From Halomonas halodenitrificans DSM 735 (GTDB lineage Bacteria > Pseudomonadota > Gammaproteobacteria > Pseudomonadales > Halomonadaceae): DNA of 64,000 nucleotides. The DNA is taken from assembly GCF_000620045.1 (NCBI RefSeq), contig NZ_JHVH01000015.1, positions 1-64,000 on the forward strand, read 5' to 3'. Shown piece by piece: positions 47,350-56,126 of this stretch; positions within the stretch are counted from its first letter, which is position 1, and each line of letters starts with the position of its first letter. The notes beneath the pieces were generated by a model. That model saw only the letters and a program-made list of their open reading frames with translations, ran no database searches and had not been told where the DNA came from. Position numbers and translations under genes: made by a program.

Positions 47350-47997
47350 TCAGAAGCGGTAGCTGATGCCGCCCATGACCACCACCGGGTCGATCTCCAC
47401 CTTGCCGGCGTCGTCGCCACCGACCTTCGCGTCGCTGTCGATATCCATATACCAGACCGCGCCGTTGAGTGCCCAGTGATCGTCGATCAGCAGATCGACG
47501 CCCAGCTGGCCAGCCGCTCCCCAGGAATCATCAAACTCGACGTCAACTTCACCAACGCCTGTCACAGTGGCCTTCTCATCGGAGAAGCGGGTGTAGTTGA
47601 CGCCCACCCCGACATAGGGCTGCACATGGGCATCGGTGCCGCCCAGCGGGTAGTACTGTAGGGTCAGGGTCGGCGGTAGATGGTCAGTAGAGCCAGTGGC
47701 GGCGCCATCCCCGAGGGTGAAGTCATGGTCGAAGGGCTCGGCGGCCAGCAGCTCCACGCCCAGCTTGTCGGTGAAGCGGTAACCCAGGGTAAAGGCGAAG
47801 GCGCTATCATCAGCGACATCGGCCTTAAGGTTAGCCGGAGTGAGCGAACCGTTGTCGCCCTTGGGCTCGACCTTGGCCACGCCGATGCGGGTAAAGAAGT
47901 CGCCGGCACCATAGGCGGCGAAGGCCTGGGTGCTGGCGGTAACAGCAGCGGCGGCAACGCTCGCGGCGATCAGGGTGGAGAGGGCACTCTTGCGCAT
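47350..47997 (-). CDS. ompW: OmpW-family outer-membrane protein
   Basis: This 215-residue precursor has a clear signal peptide (MRKSALSTLIAASVAAAAVTASTQAFA, cleavage after AFA). The mature barrel shows FFTRIGVAKVEPKGDN, LPPTLTLQYYPLGG and terminal Phe (GGISYRF). OmpW forms an 8-strand barrel for small hydrophobic compounds. AGGAG precedes ATG 47997. An FNR/ANR-like box lies about 90 bp upstream. Confidence 0.95.
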   Translation of the reverse strand: MRKSALSTLIAASVAAAAVTASTQAFAAYGAGDFFTRIGVAKVEPKGDNGSLTPANLKADVADDSAFAFTLGYRFTDKLGVELLAAEPFDHDFTLGDGAATGSTDHLPPTLTLQYYPLGGTDAHVQPYVGVGVNYTRFSDEKATVTGVGEVDVEFDDSWGAAGQLGVDLLIDDHWALNGAVWYMDIDSDAKVGGDDAGKVEIDPVVVMGGISYRF

Positions 47998-48083
47998 GGA
48001 CTGACTCCTGGTGGCGAGTATTGGGCGGCGGGGCGCCGCATCGGAAGACGAGTCCATTTTAACGGTGCGGCTGGATATCAAAA

Positions 48084-48097
48084 TTGATCCAGAGCAA
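48084..48097. promoter_or_regulatory. FNR/ANR-like box upstream of ompW
   Basis: TTGATCCAGAGCAA differs from TTGAT-N4-ATCAA by one base. E. coli ompW is oxygen-regulated via FNR, so low-oxygen control here is plausible. The exact distance to a promoter is not established. Confidence 0.5.
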
Positions 48098-48114
48098 GAC
48101 ATATATGCAGTGCA

Positions 48115-48144
48115 TTAAAATAAGGAGGCCGCCCGAAGGCGGCC
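48115..48144 (-). terminator. putP terminator
   Basis: Reading minus, the stem GGCCGCC-TTCG-GGCGGCC (48144-48127) is followed by TCCTTATTTTAA. It lies 30 bp past the putP stop. Confidence 0.7.
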
Positions 48145-48173
48145 CCCTGTGCGAGTGTGTGACTCCCGTATCT

Positions 48174-49664
48174 CTAGCGTTGGATATGCTGGTACTCGCC
48201 GGCGTCGGCGGTCATGCTGCTCACCGCCATGATGGCGATGAAGGAAGCGATGAAGCCGGGAATGATCTCGTATACACCGGGACCACCCATGAATTCAGCG
48301 TTCCAGCCCGCTGAGATCCAGATGACCACGGTGGCGGCGCCGACGATCATGCCCGCGATGGCGCCGGCCCCGTTGGTGCGCGACCACATCAGCGAAAGGA
48401 TCATCAGCGGGCCGAATGCCGCCCCGAAACCCGCCCAGGCGTTACTGACCAGCCCCAGCACCTGGGAATTCGGGTTGGAGGCGATCACCGCTGCCACCAT
48501 GCCAACCAGCACGACACTGGTTCGACCCATGTTGACAATTTCCCTTTCCGAGGCATTTTTACGCAGGAACAGGCGATAGAAATCTTCGGTCAGCGAGGAG
48601 GAGGCCACCAGCAGCTGGCTGGAGATGGTGCTCATGACGGCGGCCAGCAGGGCGGCATACAGGAAGCCGGTGACCAGCGGATGGAAGAGCAGGTCGGCCA
48701 GGATAATGAAGATGGTTTCCGGATCCTGTACATCCATGCCATTGCGGACGGCATAGGCACGGCCGAGCAGACCCAGGGAGATCGCGCCGACCAGCGAGAT
48801 GAACATCCAGCTCATGCCGATGTTGCGGGCCACGGGAACTTCCTTGAGACTCCGGATGGCCATGAAACGCACGATGATATGCGGCTGGCCGAAGTAGCCA
48901 AAGCCCCAGGTCACGGCGGACAGCCAGCCGATGAAGGTCAGCCCTTCCGTCCAGGACAGAAGCGTGGGATCGGTTTGAGTCAGAGTCTGTGACGCCTGGT
49001 CGAAGCCGCCGCCCCCTTCACCGAAGAGTACCACTAGCGGCATGACCACCAGCGCCAGCATCATGATGCAGCCCTGCACGAAGTCCGTCATGCTGACGGC
49101 CATGAAGCCACCGATTACCGAATAGATCAGTACCACTACCAGGGTAATGACGACACCGGCGAAGTAGTCGCTCATGCCGCCAATGTTGATCACGCCGGAA
49201 AACGCGCTCTCGAACAGCTTGCCGCCTGCCACCAGGCCGGAGGCGGTGTAGACCGCGAAGAAGACGACGATGACGACCGCGGATACCGTTCTCAGCGGTA
49301 TGGCCCGGGTCGGGAATCGGTTCGCCAGGAATTCGGGAATGGTGATCGCATTACCATAATGGACCGTCTGCTCGCGAAGACGCGGCGCGATCAGGATCCA
49401 GTTGAACAGCGCCCCCGTGAACAGGCCGATGCCGATCCAGGCGGAGCCCAGACCAGAGACAAACATCGCCCCGGGCAAGCCCAGCAGCAGCCAGCCGCTC
49501 ATGTCCGAGGCGCCGGCCGACAGGGCCGCCACCTGCGGACTGAGAGAGCGGCCCCCCAGTATGTAACCTTCGGACGTGGCCGTGGATTTGCGCATCGCAT
49601 AAATGCCGATGCCGATCATGAGTGCGAAGTAAATGAAAAGGCTGATCCAAACGCCAGTAGCCAT
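48174..49664 (-). CDS. putP: Sodium/proline symporter PutP
   Basis: This 496-residue SSF-family transporter has about 13 helices. WISLFIYFALMIGIGIYAMRKS, ASDMSGWLLLGLPGAMFVSGL and SVIGGFMAVSMTDFVQGCIMMLALV (in parts) are PutP landmarks. It imports proline with Na+ for catabolism or as a compatible solute. GGAG is 8 bp before the ATG. It lies downstream of putA on the same strand with a 180-bp gap, so it may have its own promoter. Confidence 0.95.
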   Translation of the reverse strand: MATGVWISLFIYFALMIGIGIYAMRKSTATSEGYILGGRSLSPQVAALSAGASDMSGWLLLGLPGAMFVSGLGSAWIGIGLFTGALFNWILIAPRLREQTVHYGNAITIPEFLANRFPTRAIPLRTVSAVVIVVFFAVYTASGLVAGGKLFESAFSGVINIGGMSDYFAGVVITLVVVLIYSVIGGFMAVSMTDFVQGCIMMLALVVMPLVVLFGEGGGGFDQASQTLTQTDPTLLSWTEGLTFIGWLSAVTWGFGYFGQPHIIVRFMAIRSLKEVPVARNIGMSWMFISLVGAISLGLLGRAYAVRNGMDVQDPETIFIILADLLFHPLVTGFLYAALLAAVMSTISSQLLVASSSLTEDFYRLFLRKNASEREIVNMGRTSVVLVGMVAAVIASNPNSQVLGLVSNAWAGFGAAFGPLMILSLMWSRTNGAGAIAGMIVGAATVVIWISAGWNAEFMGGPGVYEIIPGFIASFIAIMAVSSMTADAGEYQHIQR

Positions 49665-49844
49665 AAAAGCATCTCCAGTTTGTCTTGTTAGGCCAGCCGC
49701 CGCGCCGGCCGTTTGTTGTTACGCATGCAGGTTAGAGTACCGATGGCGAGTATCGTGATCCGTTGAGGGCGAATGTGACGTCAATGATGGCGTTGTTTTC
49801 TGTCATGGGGATTCCTTCCGTTTTATTGTGATATCGAGTGGGGT

Positions 49845-52800
49845 TCACTCGTCTCCCAGCGCAAGCAGTGAGGCGTTACCGCCCAGGGCAGCGGTATTGA
49901 CGGTCACCGCTTTTTCGGTGGCGAAGCGCAGCAGATAGTGCGGCCCTCCCGCCTTGGGTCCGGTGCCCGAGAGGCCCTGACCGCCGAAAGGTTGTACGCC
50001 GACCACGGCCCCGATGATATTGCGGTTGATATAGACGTTGCCAGCACGAATTTTCTGCGCTATTTCATCGGCAAAGGACTCGTTGCGGCTGTGAACGCCG
50101 AATGTCAGTCCGTAACCACGACCATTGATCGACCCTATCACGCTATCCAGCTCGCTGGCCTTGTAGCGCACGATATGCAGTATCGGGCCGAACTGTTCTC
50201 GCTCCAGGGCTTCGATGCCGTCGATCTCGAAGGCGGCCGGGGCGACGAAGGTGCCGTGCTCGGTCTCGGCCGGGTCGAGCGGTGTCTCCGCCACCAGCCG
50301 GCCCTCGGCCTTGAGCTTCTCTACATGGGCCATCAGGTTCCGGCGGGCATCGTCGTCGATCACGGGGCCCACGTCGGTGCCCAGTTCGCGGGGGTCGGCC
50401 ACGCGCAGTTCCTCCATGGCGCCCTTGAGAATGTGGATGACCCTGTCGGCGACCTCCTCCTGGAGATAGAGCACGCGTAGCGCCGAGCAGCGTTGTCCGG
50501 CGCTCTGGAAGGCCGACTGGACAACGTCCACCACCACCTGCTCGGGCAGGGCGGTGGAGTCGACGATCATGGCATTCAGGCCGCCGGTTTCGGCGATCAG
50601 GATCGGCAAGGCGGCATTGTCGCGGTTTGCCAGGGCGCGGTTGATGACCTGGGCGGTATCGGTGCCGCCGGTAAACGCCACGCCGGTGATGCGCGCATCG
50701 CCGGTCAGCACGCTGCCCACGGTGGGACCGTCGCCCGGCAGCAGCTGGACAACGTCGTGAGGCATGCCGGCCTCATGCAGCAACTCCACCACGCGATGGG
50801 CGACCAGCGAGGTCTGTTCGGCGGGCTTGGCCAGCACGCTGTTGCCGGCCACCGCGGCGGCCACCATCTGGCCGCAGAAGATGGCCACCGGGAAGTTCCA
50901 GGGGCTGATGGCCGCAAACACGCCGCGTCCGCCCATCTCAAGCTGGTTGGACTCGCCGGTGGGGCCGGGTAGCACGATTGGCTCGCCAAACAGCGTTTCG
51001 GCTCGCATGGCGTAGTAGCGACAGAAGTCTACCGCCTCGCGGATCTCGTCGACGCCGTCGGTGAGCAGCTTGCCGCCCTCCCGGGAGCAGAGCGTCATCA
51101 GCTCCGCCATGTGCGTTTCCATCAGGTCGGCCAGACGACGCAGGATGGCGGCGCGCTCGGCTGCCGGGGTAGCAGACCAGCGCGGAAAGGCGTTCCAGGC
51201 GGCATCCAGGGCCTGCTGGGCCTGCTCGGCGCTGGTCCACTGGACGCTACCCACGACCTGACGGCGGTCGAAGGGTGACGTGACCTCATGGGTGTTGGCC
51301 GGATCATCGCTGACCTCGAAGGCCAGCAGCGGCTTGACGCGATGGGTCTTGTCCATGTGCTTGGCCATGGCATCCATCAGTGGCCGATAGTGGCTGCCCA
51401 CGTTGAGGTTGACGCCTCGGGAGTTGCGGCGATTCGCGCCGTAGATCTCGGCGGGAAGCGGGATGCGCGGGTTGGCGTAGCGGTCATGTTGGCCCAGGGT
51501 TTCCACGGGATGCTCGCAAAGCGACTCCACCGGTACCTTGGGGTCCACCAGCTGGTGCACGAAGGAAGAGTTGGCACCGTTTTCCAGCAGGCGCCGCACC
51601 AGGTAGGGCAGCAGGTCCTTGTGGGCACCTACCGGGGCATAGATACGACAGTAGGTGCCGGCGGGGGCGCGCTTGAGCGCGGCATCATAGAGGGCTTCGC
51701 CCATGCCGTGCAGACGCTGGAACTCGAACGGGCGAGTCGCCTCGTTGGCCTGCTCCAGGATGGCGCAGATGGTGTGGGCGTTGTGGGTGGCGAACTGGGG
51801 AAAGATCCGCCCGCGGGTCTCGTCGGAAAGCAGGAAGCGTGCACAGACCAGGAACGCGACGTCGGTGGCCGCCTTGCGGGTGAATACCGGATACCCCTCG
51901 ACCCCGAGCTGCTGAGACTCCTTGATTTCGGTGTCCCAGTAGGCGCCCTTGACCAGGCGCAGCGGGATTTCGTCGCCCTGGGTGTCGGCCAGGCGGTTGA
52001 GATAGTGCAGTACCGGCAGGGCGCGCTTGGAATAGGCCTGTACCACCAGGCCGAAGTGGCCCCAGCCCTTGACCGTGTCGCTCTCGTAGATCGCGCGAAA
52101 CACCTCGAGAGATATCTCCAGGCGGTCGACTTCCTCGGCGTCGATGGTCAGTGCCACGGAGCGTTCCCGGGCCATGGCGGCCAGCTTCGTCACGCTTGCC
52201 ACCAGCTCGTCGAGGATCTGCTCACGGCGGCCGAATTCGTAGCGCGGGTGCAGCGCCGAGAGCTTGATGGAGACGGAGGGGGCCGGGGTCTTGTCCGGCA
52301 GCGACTGACTGGTCTCGCCGACCCGCTCGATGGCCAGGGCATAGTCCTCGAAATACTTGGCGGCATCATCGTGGGTGCGAGCGGCTTCGCCGAGCATGTC
52401 GTAAGAGTAGGTGTAGCCCTTGTCGAACAGCGGCTGGGAGCGTTTTAGTGCCTCGTCGATGTCGCGGCCGAGCACGAACTGCTTGCCCATCACCTTCATT
52501 GCCTCGCGCATGGCGCGGCGGATGACCGGTTCTCCCATCCGGTTGACCAGCCTGTTGATAAAGCTGGCGGGGCGCCCCTCCGTCGGCTGGTCGAGATTGA
52601 TCACTCGGCCCGTCATCAGCAGGCCCCAGGTGGAGGCATTGACGAACCAGGAGTCGCTCTGGCCCAGGTGAGACTTCCAGTCGGCGGGTCCCAGCTTGTC
52701 CTCGATCAGCGCATCCGCGGTGGCCTTGTCGGGAATCCGCAGCATGGCTTCGGCCAGGCACATCAGCATCAGGCCCTCGTGGGTATCGAGGCTGTACTGC

Positions 52801-53036
52801 TGGAGCAGCTCGTCGATGGAGTCGACGGCCGTATCCATCTCGCGGACTTCGCGGACCAGCTCGGCGGTCTGGTCGGCGATGCGTCTCGCCTGGTCGGTAT
52901 CGGCACTCAGCACCTGGACGAGTTCACCGACGAAGGCGTCTTCATCCACGACATAGTATTCGCTGATGCGTGAAAAGAGGGTTTCCAGGTCCTGTCGCCA
53001 GGTAGTGGCGTCCAGCATGGAGTTGGCTTCGAGCAT
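49845..53036 (-). CDS. putA: Bifunctional proline dehydrogenase / P5C dehydrogenase PutA
   Basis: This 1063-residue enzyme oxidises proline to glutamate. The N-terminal FAD-dependent proline dehydrogenase barrel shows SIKLSALHPRYEF, TIDAEEVDRLEISL and RLVKGAYWDTEIK. The C-terminal aldehyde dehydrogenase domain has SAFQSAGQRCSALRVLYLQ with catalytic Cys and FGGQGLSGTGPKAGGPHYL. It lacks the ribbon-helix-helix DNA-binding domain of the approx. 1320-residue E. coli PutA, so it cannot repress itself. ATG 53036 has AGGGG 8 bp upstream. Confidence 0.96.
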   Translation of the reverse strand: MLEANSMLDATTWRQDLETLFSRISEYYVVDEDAFVGELVQVLSADTDQARRIADQTAELVREVREMDTAVDSIDELLQQYSLDTHEGLMLMCLAEAMLRIPDKATADALIEDKLGPADWKSHLGQSDSWFVNASTWGLLMTGRVINLDQPTEGRPASFINRLVNRMGEPVIRRAMREAMKVMGKQFVLGRDIDEALKRSQPLFDKGYTYSYDMLGEAARTHDDAAKYFEDYALAIERVGETSQSLPDKTPAPSVSIKLSALHPRYEFGRREQILDELVASVTKLAAMARERSVALTIDAEEVDRLEISLEVFRAIYESDTVKGWGHFGLVVQAYSKRALPVLHYLNRLADTQGDEIPLRLVKGAYWDTEIKESQQLGVEGYPVFTRKAATDVAFLVCARFLLSDETRGRIFPQFATHNAHTICAILEQANEATRPFEFQRLHGMGEALYDAALKRAPAGTYCRIYAPVGAHKDLLPYLVRRLLENGANSSFVHQLVDPKVPVESLCEHPVETLGQHDRYANPRIPLPAEIYGANRRNSRGVNLNVGSHYRPLMDAMAKHMDKTHRVKPLLAFEVSDDPANTHEVTSPFDRRQVVGSVQWTSAEQAQQALDAAWNAFPRWSATPAAERAAILRRLADLMETHMAELMTLCSREGGKLLTDGVDEIREAVDFCRYYAMRAETLFGEPIVLPGPTGESNQLEMGGRGVFAAISPWNFPVAIFCGQMVAAAVAGNSVLAKPAEQTSLVAHRVVELLHEAGMPHDVVQLLPGDGPTVGSVLTGDARITGVAFTGGTDTAQVINRALANRDNAALPILIAETGGLNAMIVDSTALPEQVVVDVVQSAFQSAGQRCSALRVLYLQEEVADRVIHILKGAMEELRVADPRELGTDVGPVIDDDARRNLMAHVEKLKAEGRLVAETPLDPAETEHGTFVAPAAFEIDGIEALEREQFGPILHIVRYKASELDSVIGSINGRGYGLTFGVHSRNESFADEIAQKIRAGNVYINRNIIGAVVGVQPFGGQGLSGTGPKAGGPHYLLRFATEKAVTVNTAALGGNASLLALGDE

Positions 53037-53133
53037 GAGGATCCCCTGTCGCATTGTCAGGCTGAGTCGTAAAAGGAAATGGATGGCCAGTACTGGCGCT
53101 TCCTCTGACTCTAGGTGTCATTGAATGATGATG

Positions 53134-53170
53134 CTTGTCGATTCCGCGGCTGTTCTTGCGGATTCCGCGG
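53134..53170. promoter_or_regulatory. Two 16-bp direct repeats, 21-bp phase, upstream of putA
   Basis: CTTGTCGATTCCGCGG (53134-53149) and CTTGCGGATTCCGCGG (53155-53170) match at 14 of 16 positions and start exactly 21 bp apart, two helical turns. This is the classical layout of AraC-family half-sites. The adjacent AraC regulator is the natural candidate. Confidence 0.72.
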
Positions 53171-53245
53171 AAATGTAGGGAAGTTACTGATTTTATATAG
53201 ACGTTCGTCGTAGTGTGCGGCGGGGTCAGTGAGTATGCCGCCTGG

Positions 53246-54010
53246 CTACTGCAGGGCGCACGGTTGGCGTAACCGACTCGGCGATTGTCCATAGGCCTCG
53301 CGACAGGCTCGCGAGAGAGCGCTCTGGCTGCTGAAACCGGCAAGAGCGGCGATCTCCGCCAGCGATAGATGAGAATCATCGAGCAGGCTGCGTGCGGCCT
53401 CGAGACGCCGGCGGCGTACGTACTGCCAGGGCGAGAGCCCGGTCTGGTGGCGAAAGCAGTGACGGAAGTGGGCCTCGCTGAGACAGGCTTCCTGGGCGAG
53501 GTCGGCGACGCTGAGAGGGCCAGCCAGGTGTGCCTCGATAAAGCGGTCCAGGCGTGCCATGTCGAGCCTGGCGGGGGCCGCTGACGTACCACTGGCCAGA
53601 CGGGCATGCAGACAGCCCAGCAGGGTGGCGGCGAGACGGTCGCCCTGTTGGGCGTCAGGCACCGAGTGGTCGAGCTCCACCAGCAGAAATTCCATGTAGC
53701 GCTTGAGCGGGTCGTCCAGGGTAAAGAAGCGTGGCGCATCGAAGAGGCGTGAGAGCCCACGCTGCGGGCCGGTCAGGGCAGGGGAGCGGGCCGGCAGATC
53801 GAGAATCAGCTGGCGGTTGTCACCGGTGCCGGCGTAGTAATGCACATGGTTGGCGGGCACGATGCAGCCGGAGAGCGCCGAGATGTCGCCGCCGAGCCCC
53901 TCGATCTCGAACTCCGCGCGGCCATGCAGGCCGATCACCACCTGGTGGTAGTCGTGTGCGTGGTGGCGTGTGGCGGTGTCGAGAGGAATCTGGCGGATCA
54001 CGCTGGGCAT
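53246..54010 (-). CDS. AraC-family regulator, likely of proline catabolism
   Basis: This 254-residue protein has an N-terminal cupin-like sensor (HHAHDYHQVVIGLHGRAEFEIEGLGGD, in parts) and a C-terminal double helix-turn-helix (LSVADLAQEACLSEAHFRHCFRHQTGLSPWQYVRRRRLEAAR, in parts; then SLAEIAALAGFSSQSALSRA). In Pseudomonas the AraC protein PruR activates putA; the same role is inferred from position. ATG 54010 has GGAGG upstream. Confidence 0.9.
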   Translation of the reverse strand: MPSVIRQIPLDTATRHHAHDYHQVVIGLHGRAEFEIEGLGGDISALSGCIVPANHVHYYAGTGDNRQLILDLPARSPALTGPQRGLSRLFDAPRFFTLDDPLKRYMEFLLVELDHSVPDAQQGDRLAATLLGCLHARLASGTSAAPARLDMARLDRFIEAHLAGPLSVADLAQEACLSEAHFRHCFRHQTGLSPWQYVRRRRLEAARSLLDDSHLSLAEIAALAGFSSQSALSRACREAYGQSPSRLRQPCALQ

Positions 54011-54068
54011 GGCGGCCTGCCTCCAAGCATCGGGTGACAAGTCATCTTACCCCGTGAGGCACAATGTC

Positions 54069-54443
54069 TCATTTCACGCTGTGTTGACGCTCGCGCAGGG
54101 CCTGGCGGCCCGCCAGGTGAGTGCGCAGTGCCTCGAGTTCGGCATGCCCCGTCTCGTCCAGAAGGGGGCGTCCCCGGGCGGCACGGCCGTGACTGCCATG
54201 CTCGTCCATCAGCCTCTGGGCCCGGCGGCGGGTGCTGTCCAGATAGTCGTCGTGGCGAATCGGGTAGCCCATGACGGCATTCCATTCGGTCTCATCGACG
54301 CGGTTTTCCAGCGCCTGATCGAAGAGCGTCAACAGGCGTTCGGGGTCGGTGCGAAAACGCGACGTACCGGAAAGCAGCAGAAGGGCAACCATGCCGCCGA
54401 AGACCAGCAGACAAACGGCGAAGACCAGCAGATAGAGGGCCAT
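54069..54443 (-). CDS. Single-pass membrane hypothetical protein
   Basis: This 124-residue protein has one N-terminal helix (YLLVFAVCLLVFGGMVALLLL) followed by a charged cytoplasmic part with DPERLLTLFDQALENRVDETEW. It is not recognised. The ribosome site is weak. It lies just downstream of the tRNA-Gly on the same strand. Confidence 0.65.
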   Translation of the reverse strand: MALYLLVFAVCLLVFGGMVALLLLSGTSRFRTDPERLLTLFDQALENRVDETEWNAVMGYPIRHDDYLDSTRRRAQRLMDEHGSHGRAARGRPLLDETGHAELEALRTHLAGRQALRERQHSVK

Positions 54444-54502
54444 GGCGAATCCATTGTGGCCCCGTATATCGGGGAGGGAGGGCCACGGAGGGCGAGAGAA
54501 AC

Positions 54503-54576
54503 TGGAGCGGGTGAAGGGAATCGAACCCTCGTCTTAAGCTTGGGAAGCTTCTGCTCTACCATTGAGCTACACCCGC
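54503..54576 (-). tRNA. tRNA-Gly (anticodon CCC)
   Basis: The minus strand folds as a cloverleaf: acceptor GCGGGTG / CACCCGC, D-arm GCTC-AATGGTA-GAGC, anticodon loop TTCCCAA (CCC), T-arm GAGGG-TTCGATT-CCCTT, and encoded CCA. It closely matches E. coli glyU. The 3' CCA is at 54505-54503. Confidence 0.95.
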
Positions 54577-54588
54577 GAGCTCGTTTCG

Positions 54589-54617
54589 ATAATAAAACCA
54601 ACTGTTTAGCGATGCAA
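54589..54617 (-). promoter_or_regulatory. tRNA-Gly promoter
   Basis: Reading minus, TTGCAT (54617-54612), 17 bp, TATTAT (54594-54589). The -10 lies 12 bp before the tRNA 5' end, followed by a GC-rich discriminator. Confidence 0.65.
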
Positions 54618-54813
54618 GTCCGGGGTGGTGGTTTTTGCCGATACGGCGGGCCGTGGCGTTAAACAACTGTTTTCCCGAGCCCCTCTGCTTGTCCGGAACA
54701 GAAAATTTGGCCTTGTCGCGAACTTTCTCGTCATGGGGTGTCCTATCCAGTACAGCCAGTCGCGATAGCAGTCGCTAACTCTGTCGCCTAGCTGGCCGTT
54801 TCGATCGTATCTT

Positions 54814-54845
54814 GGCCGTCTCCATGCGAGGCGGCCTTCTTTTTG
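54814..54845 (+). terminator. Orphan rho-independent terminator
   Basis: GGCCGTCTC-CATGC-GAGGCGGCC (9-bp stem with one G-U pair) is followed by TTCTTTTT. No plus-strand CDS ends here. Confidence 0.7.
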
Positions 54846-54919
54846 GTTCTTCCCAGGCTTTTGGCTCTCCCCGGGCTGGCGTGCAGGCGGCTGCACCGAT
54901 GGTCCACCGGCAAGGCGTT

Positions 54920-54940
54920 CGCCCCGTCATTGACGGGGCG
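54920..54940. terminator. Hairpin downstream of the CBS gene
   Basis: A perfect stem CGCCCCGTC-ATT-GACGGGGCG, without a T-run on the minus strand. It may protect or weakly end the CBS transcript. Confidence 0.45.
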
Positions 54941-54981
54941 AGGCAAGAGGGGGCAAGGGAGTGGGAAGGGGCGAGTGCCGT

Positions 54982-55389
54982 TCATCGGTGACGCATGCGT
55001 AGAATGGCGTTGAGCACGTCCCGGCGGGTCACGATGCCGACCAGTCGATTCTGTTCCACCACCGGGTAGACCTTGGGCTTGTTGCCGAACATCTCCTGAG
55101 CCAGGTCGGTGATGCTCTTGGTAGGGGATACCGAAAGTACCTCATGGCGCATCAGGTCATTGACCAGCGGTGGCTCGTCGTTGAGGTAGGCGCTCTCCAG
55201 CACCTTGCTCATCACATCCTGTTCGGAAATGAAGCCAATCAGGAAGTCGTTGCCGTCGACCACCGGTACACCGGGCAGGCGGTGCAGTGCCAACCCCTCG
55301 GCCAGCGTCGCGACAGAGGTGTTGCCGGTGACTCGGTAGCAGTCTCGGGACATGATCTCACGTATGATGGTGGGTGCCTTGTCGGCCAT
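54982..55389 (-). CDS. CBS-domain pair protein
   Basis: This 135-residue protein is made of two CBS motifs: VATLAEGLALHRLPGVPVVDGNDFLIGFISEQDVM (in parts) and SITDLAQEMFGNKPKVYPVVEQNRLVGIVTRRDVL (in parts). Such stand-alone pairs bind adenine nucleotides and signal energy state to a partner. The partner is unknown. ATG 55389 follows AAGGAG; the longer frame is unsupported. Confidence 0.9.
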   Translation of the reverse strand: MADKAPTIIREIMSRDCYRVTGNTSVATLAEGLALHRLPGVPVVDGNDFLIGFISEQDVMSKVLESAYLNDEPPLVNDLMRHEVLSVSPTKSITDLAQEMFGNKPKVYPVVEQNRLVGIVTRRDVLNAILRMRHR

Positions 55390-55550
55390 GGCGAGTCTCC
55401 TTTTGCCGGTTTGTCCATAGCATAGTCGACTATGTCGGCTATTCGCCTCGTCCGACTGAAGGCCCTTCAACGTTGGGTGTCGCCAATGGAACCCGGAGCG
55501 GTGTCATCCTTTCCAATCCATAACCACTTATTGTCGTCCGGAGGTTGATC

Positions 55551-56093
55551 ATGGATGCACGCGAATATCTCGCCAGGAAGGGGGTCGACGGCGAGCGCGA
55601 CCGCGAGCGCCCCAACACCCTGGAGGAAAAGGCCTGGGCTCGCGCCCGGGGGGCGGGCGACCATCGTCCCCGAGCCGGCACGCCCCACGACTGGGAAGAG
55701 TGGGAGCGCTTCCATGGCGACCTGGCCGAAGACGCCGATGCCATCGACCAGAAGATCGATCATGACGCCCATCGGCGTGCTCTGGACCATGAGTCATCCG
55801 CCTCTCGGGAAAAGGCCGTCGTCGGTAGCTATACGCCGCCCTCCGGCAGTGAGGGGCCTGACGGTCACTCCCAGGCGGCACCCGACGTGAGCCCTGATGA
55901 AACACCCGGTGACACGCCCGAGGAACCACCCTGGTTGCGGCTGATGCTCAGGATACTGGCAATATTGATGCCGCCATTGGCCGTGGGCCTGGCCGGGCAC
56001 TCAACACGCCGGGTGCTGGTCGCCGTGGCGTTGACACTGCTGGGCTGGGTGCCGGGCGTGGTATACGCCTGGCGAGGCCTATCGAACACCTGA
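55551..56093 (+). CDS. Pmp3/YqaE-domain protein with long hydrophilic N-terminus
   Basis: This 180-residue protein has about 125 residues of highly charged, low-complexity sequence rich in Asp, Glu, Arg and Pro. Two helices at the C-terminus follow, with ILMPPLAVGLAG and LLGWVPGVVYAWRGL, the Pmp3 (UPF0057) pattern. Pmp3 peptides are normally about 50-60 residues and are induced by salt or cold to steady membrane potential. ATG 55551 has GGAGG about 6 bp upstream. Confidence 0.85.
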   Translation: MDAREYLARKGVDGERDRERPNTLEEKAWARARGAGDHRPRAGTPHDWEEWERFHGDLAEDADAIDQKIDHDAHRRALDHESSASREKAVVGSYTPPSGSEGPDGHSQAAPDVSPDETPGDTPEEPPWLRLMLRILAILMPPLAVGLAGHSTRRVLVAVALTLLGWVPGVVYAWRGLSNT

Positions 56094-56126
56094 GACGGGT
56101 ATCTTGGCAGTGATGCCCCGGTCCAT

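Larger units (their letters stand above)
54577..54981. other. 405-bp gene-free region with orphan terminator
   Basis: Apart from the tRNA promoter (54589-54617), I see no credible protein gene here. A plus-strand terminator at 54814-54843 has no plus-strand gene before it, and a simple hairpin sits at 54920-54940. A small RNA on the plus strand within about 54620-54845 is possible. Confidence 0.55.

Noticed and set aside
54503..54576. tRNA-Gly as an integration site for a genomic island
   Set aside because: No integrase, no repeat of the tRNA 3' end and no foreign-looking cargo beside it.
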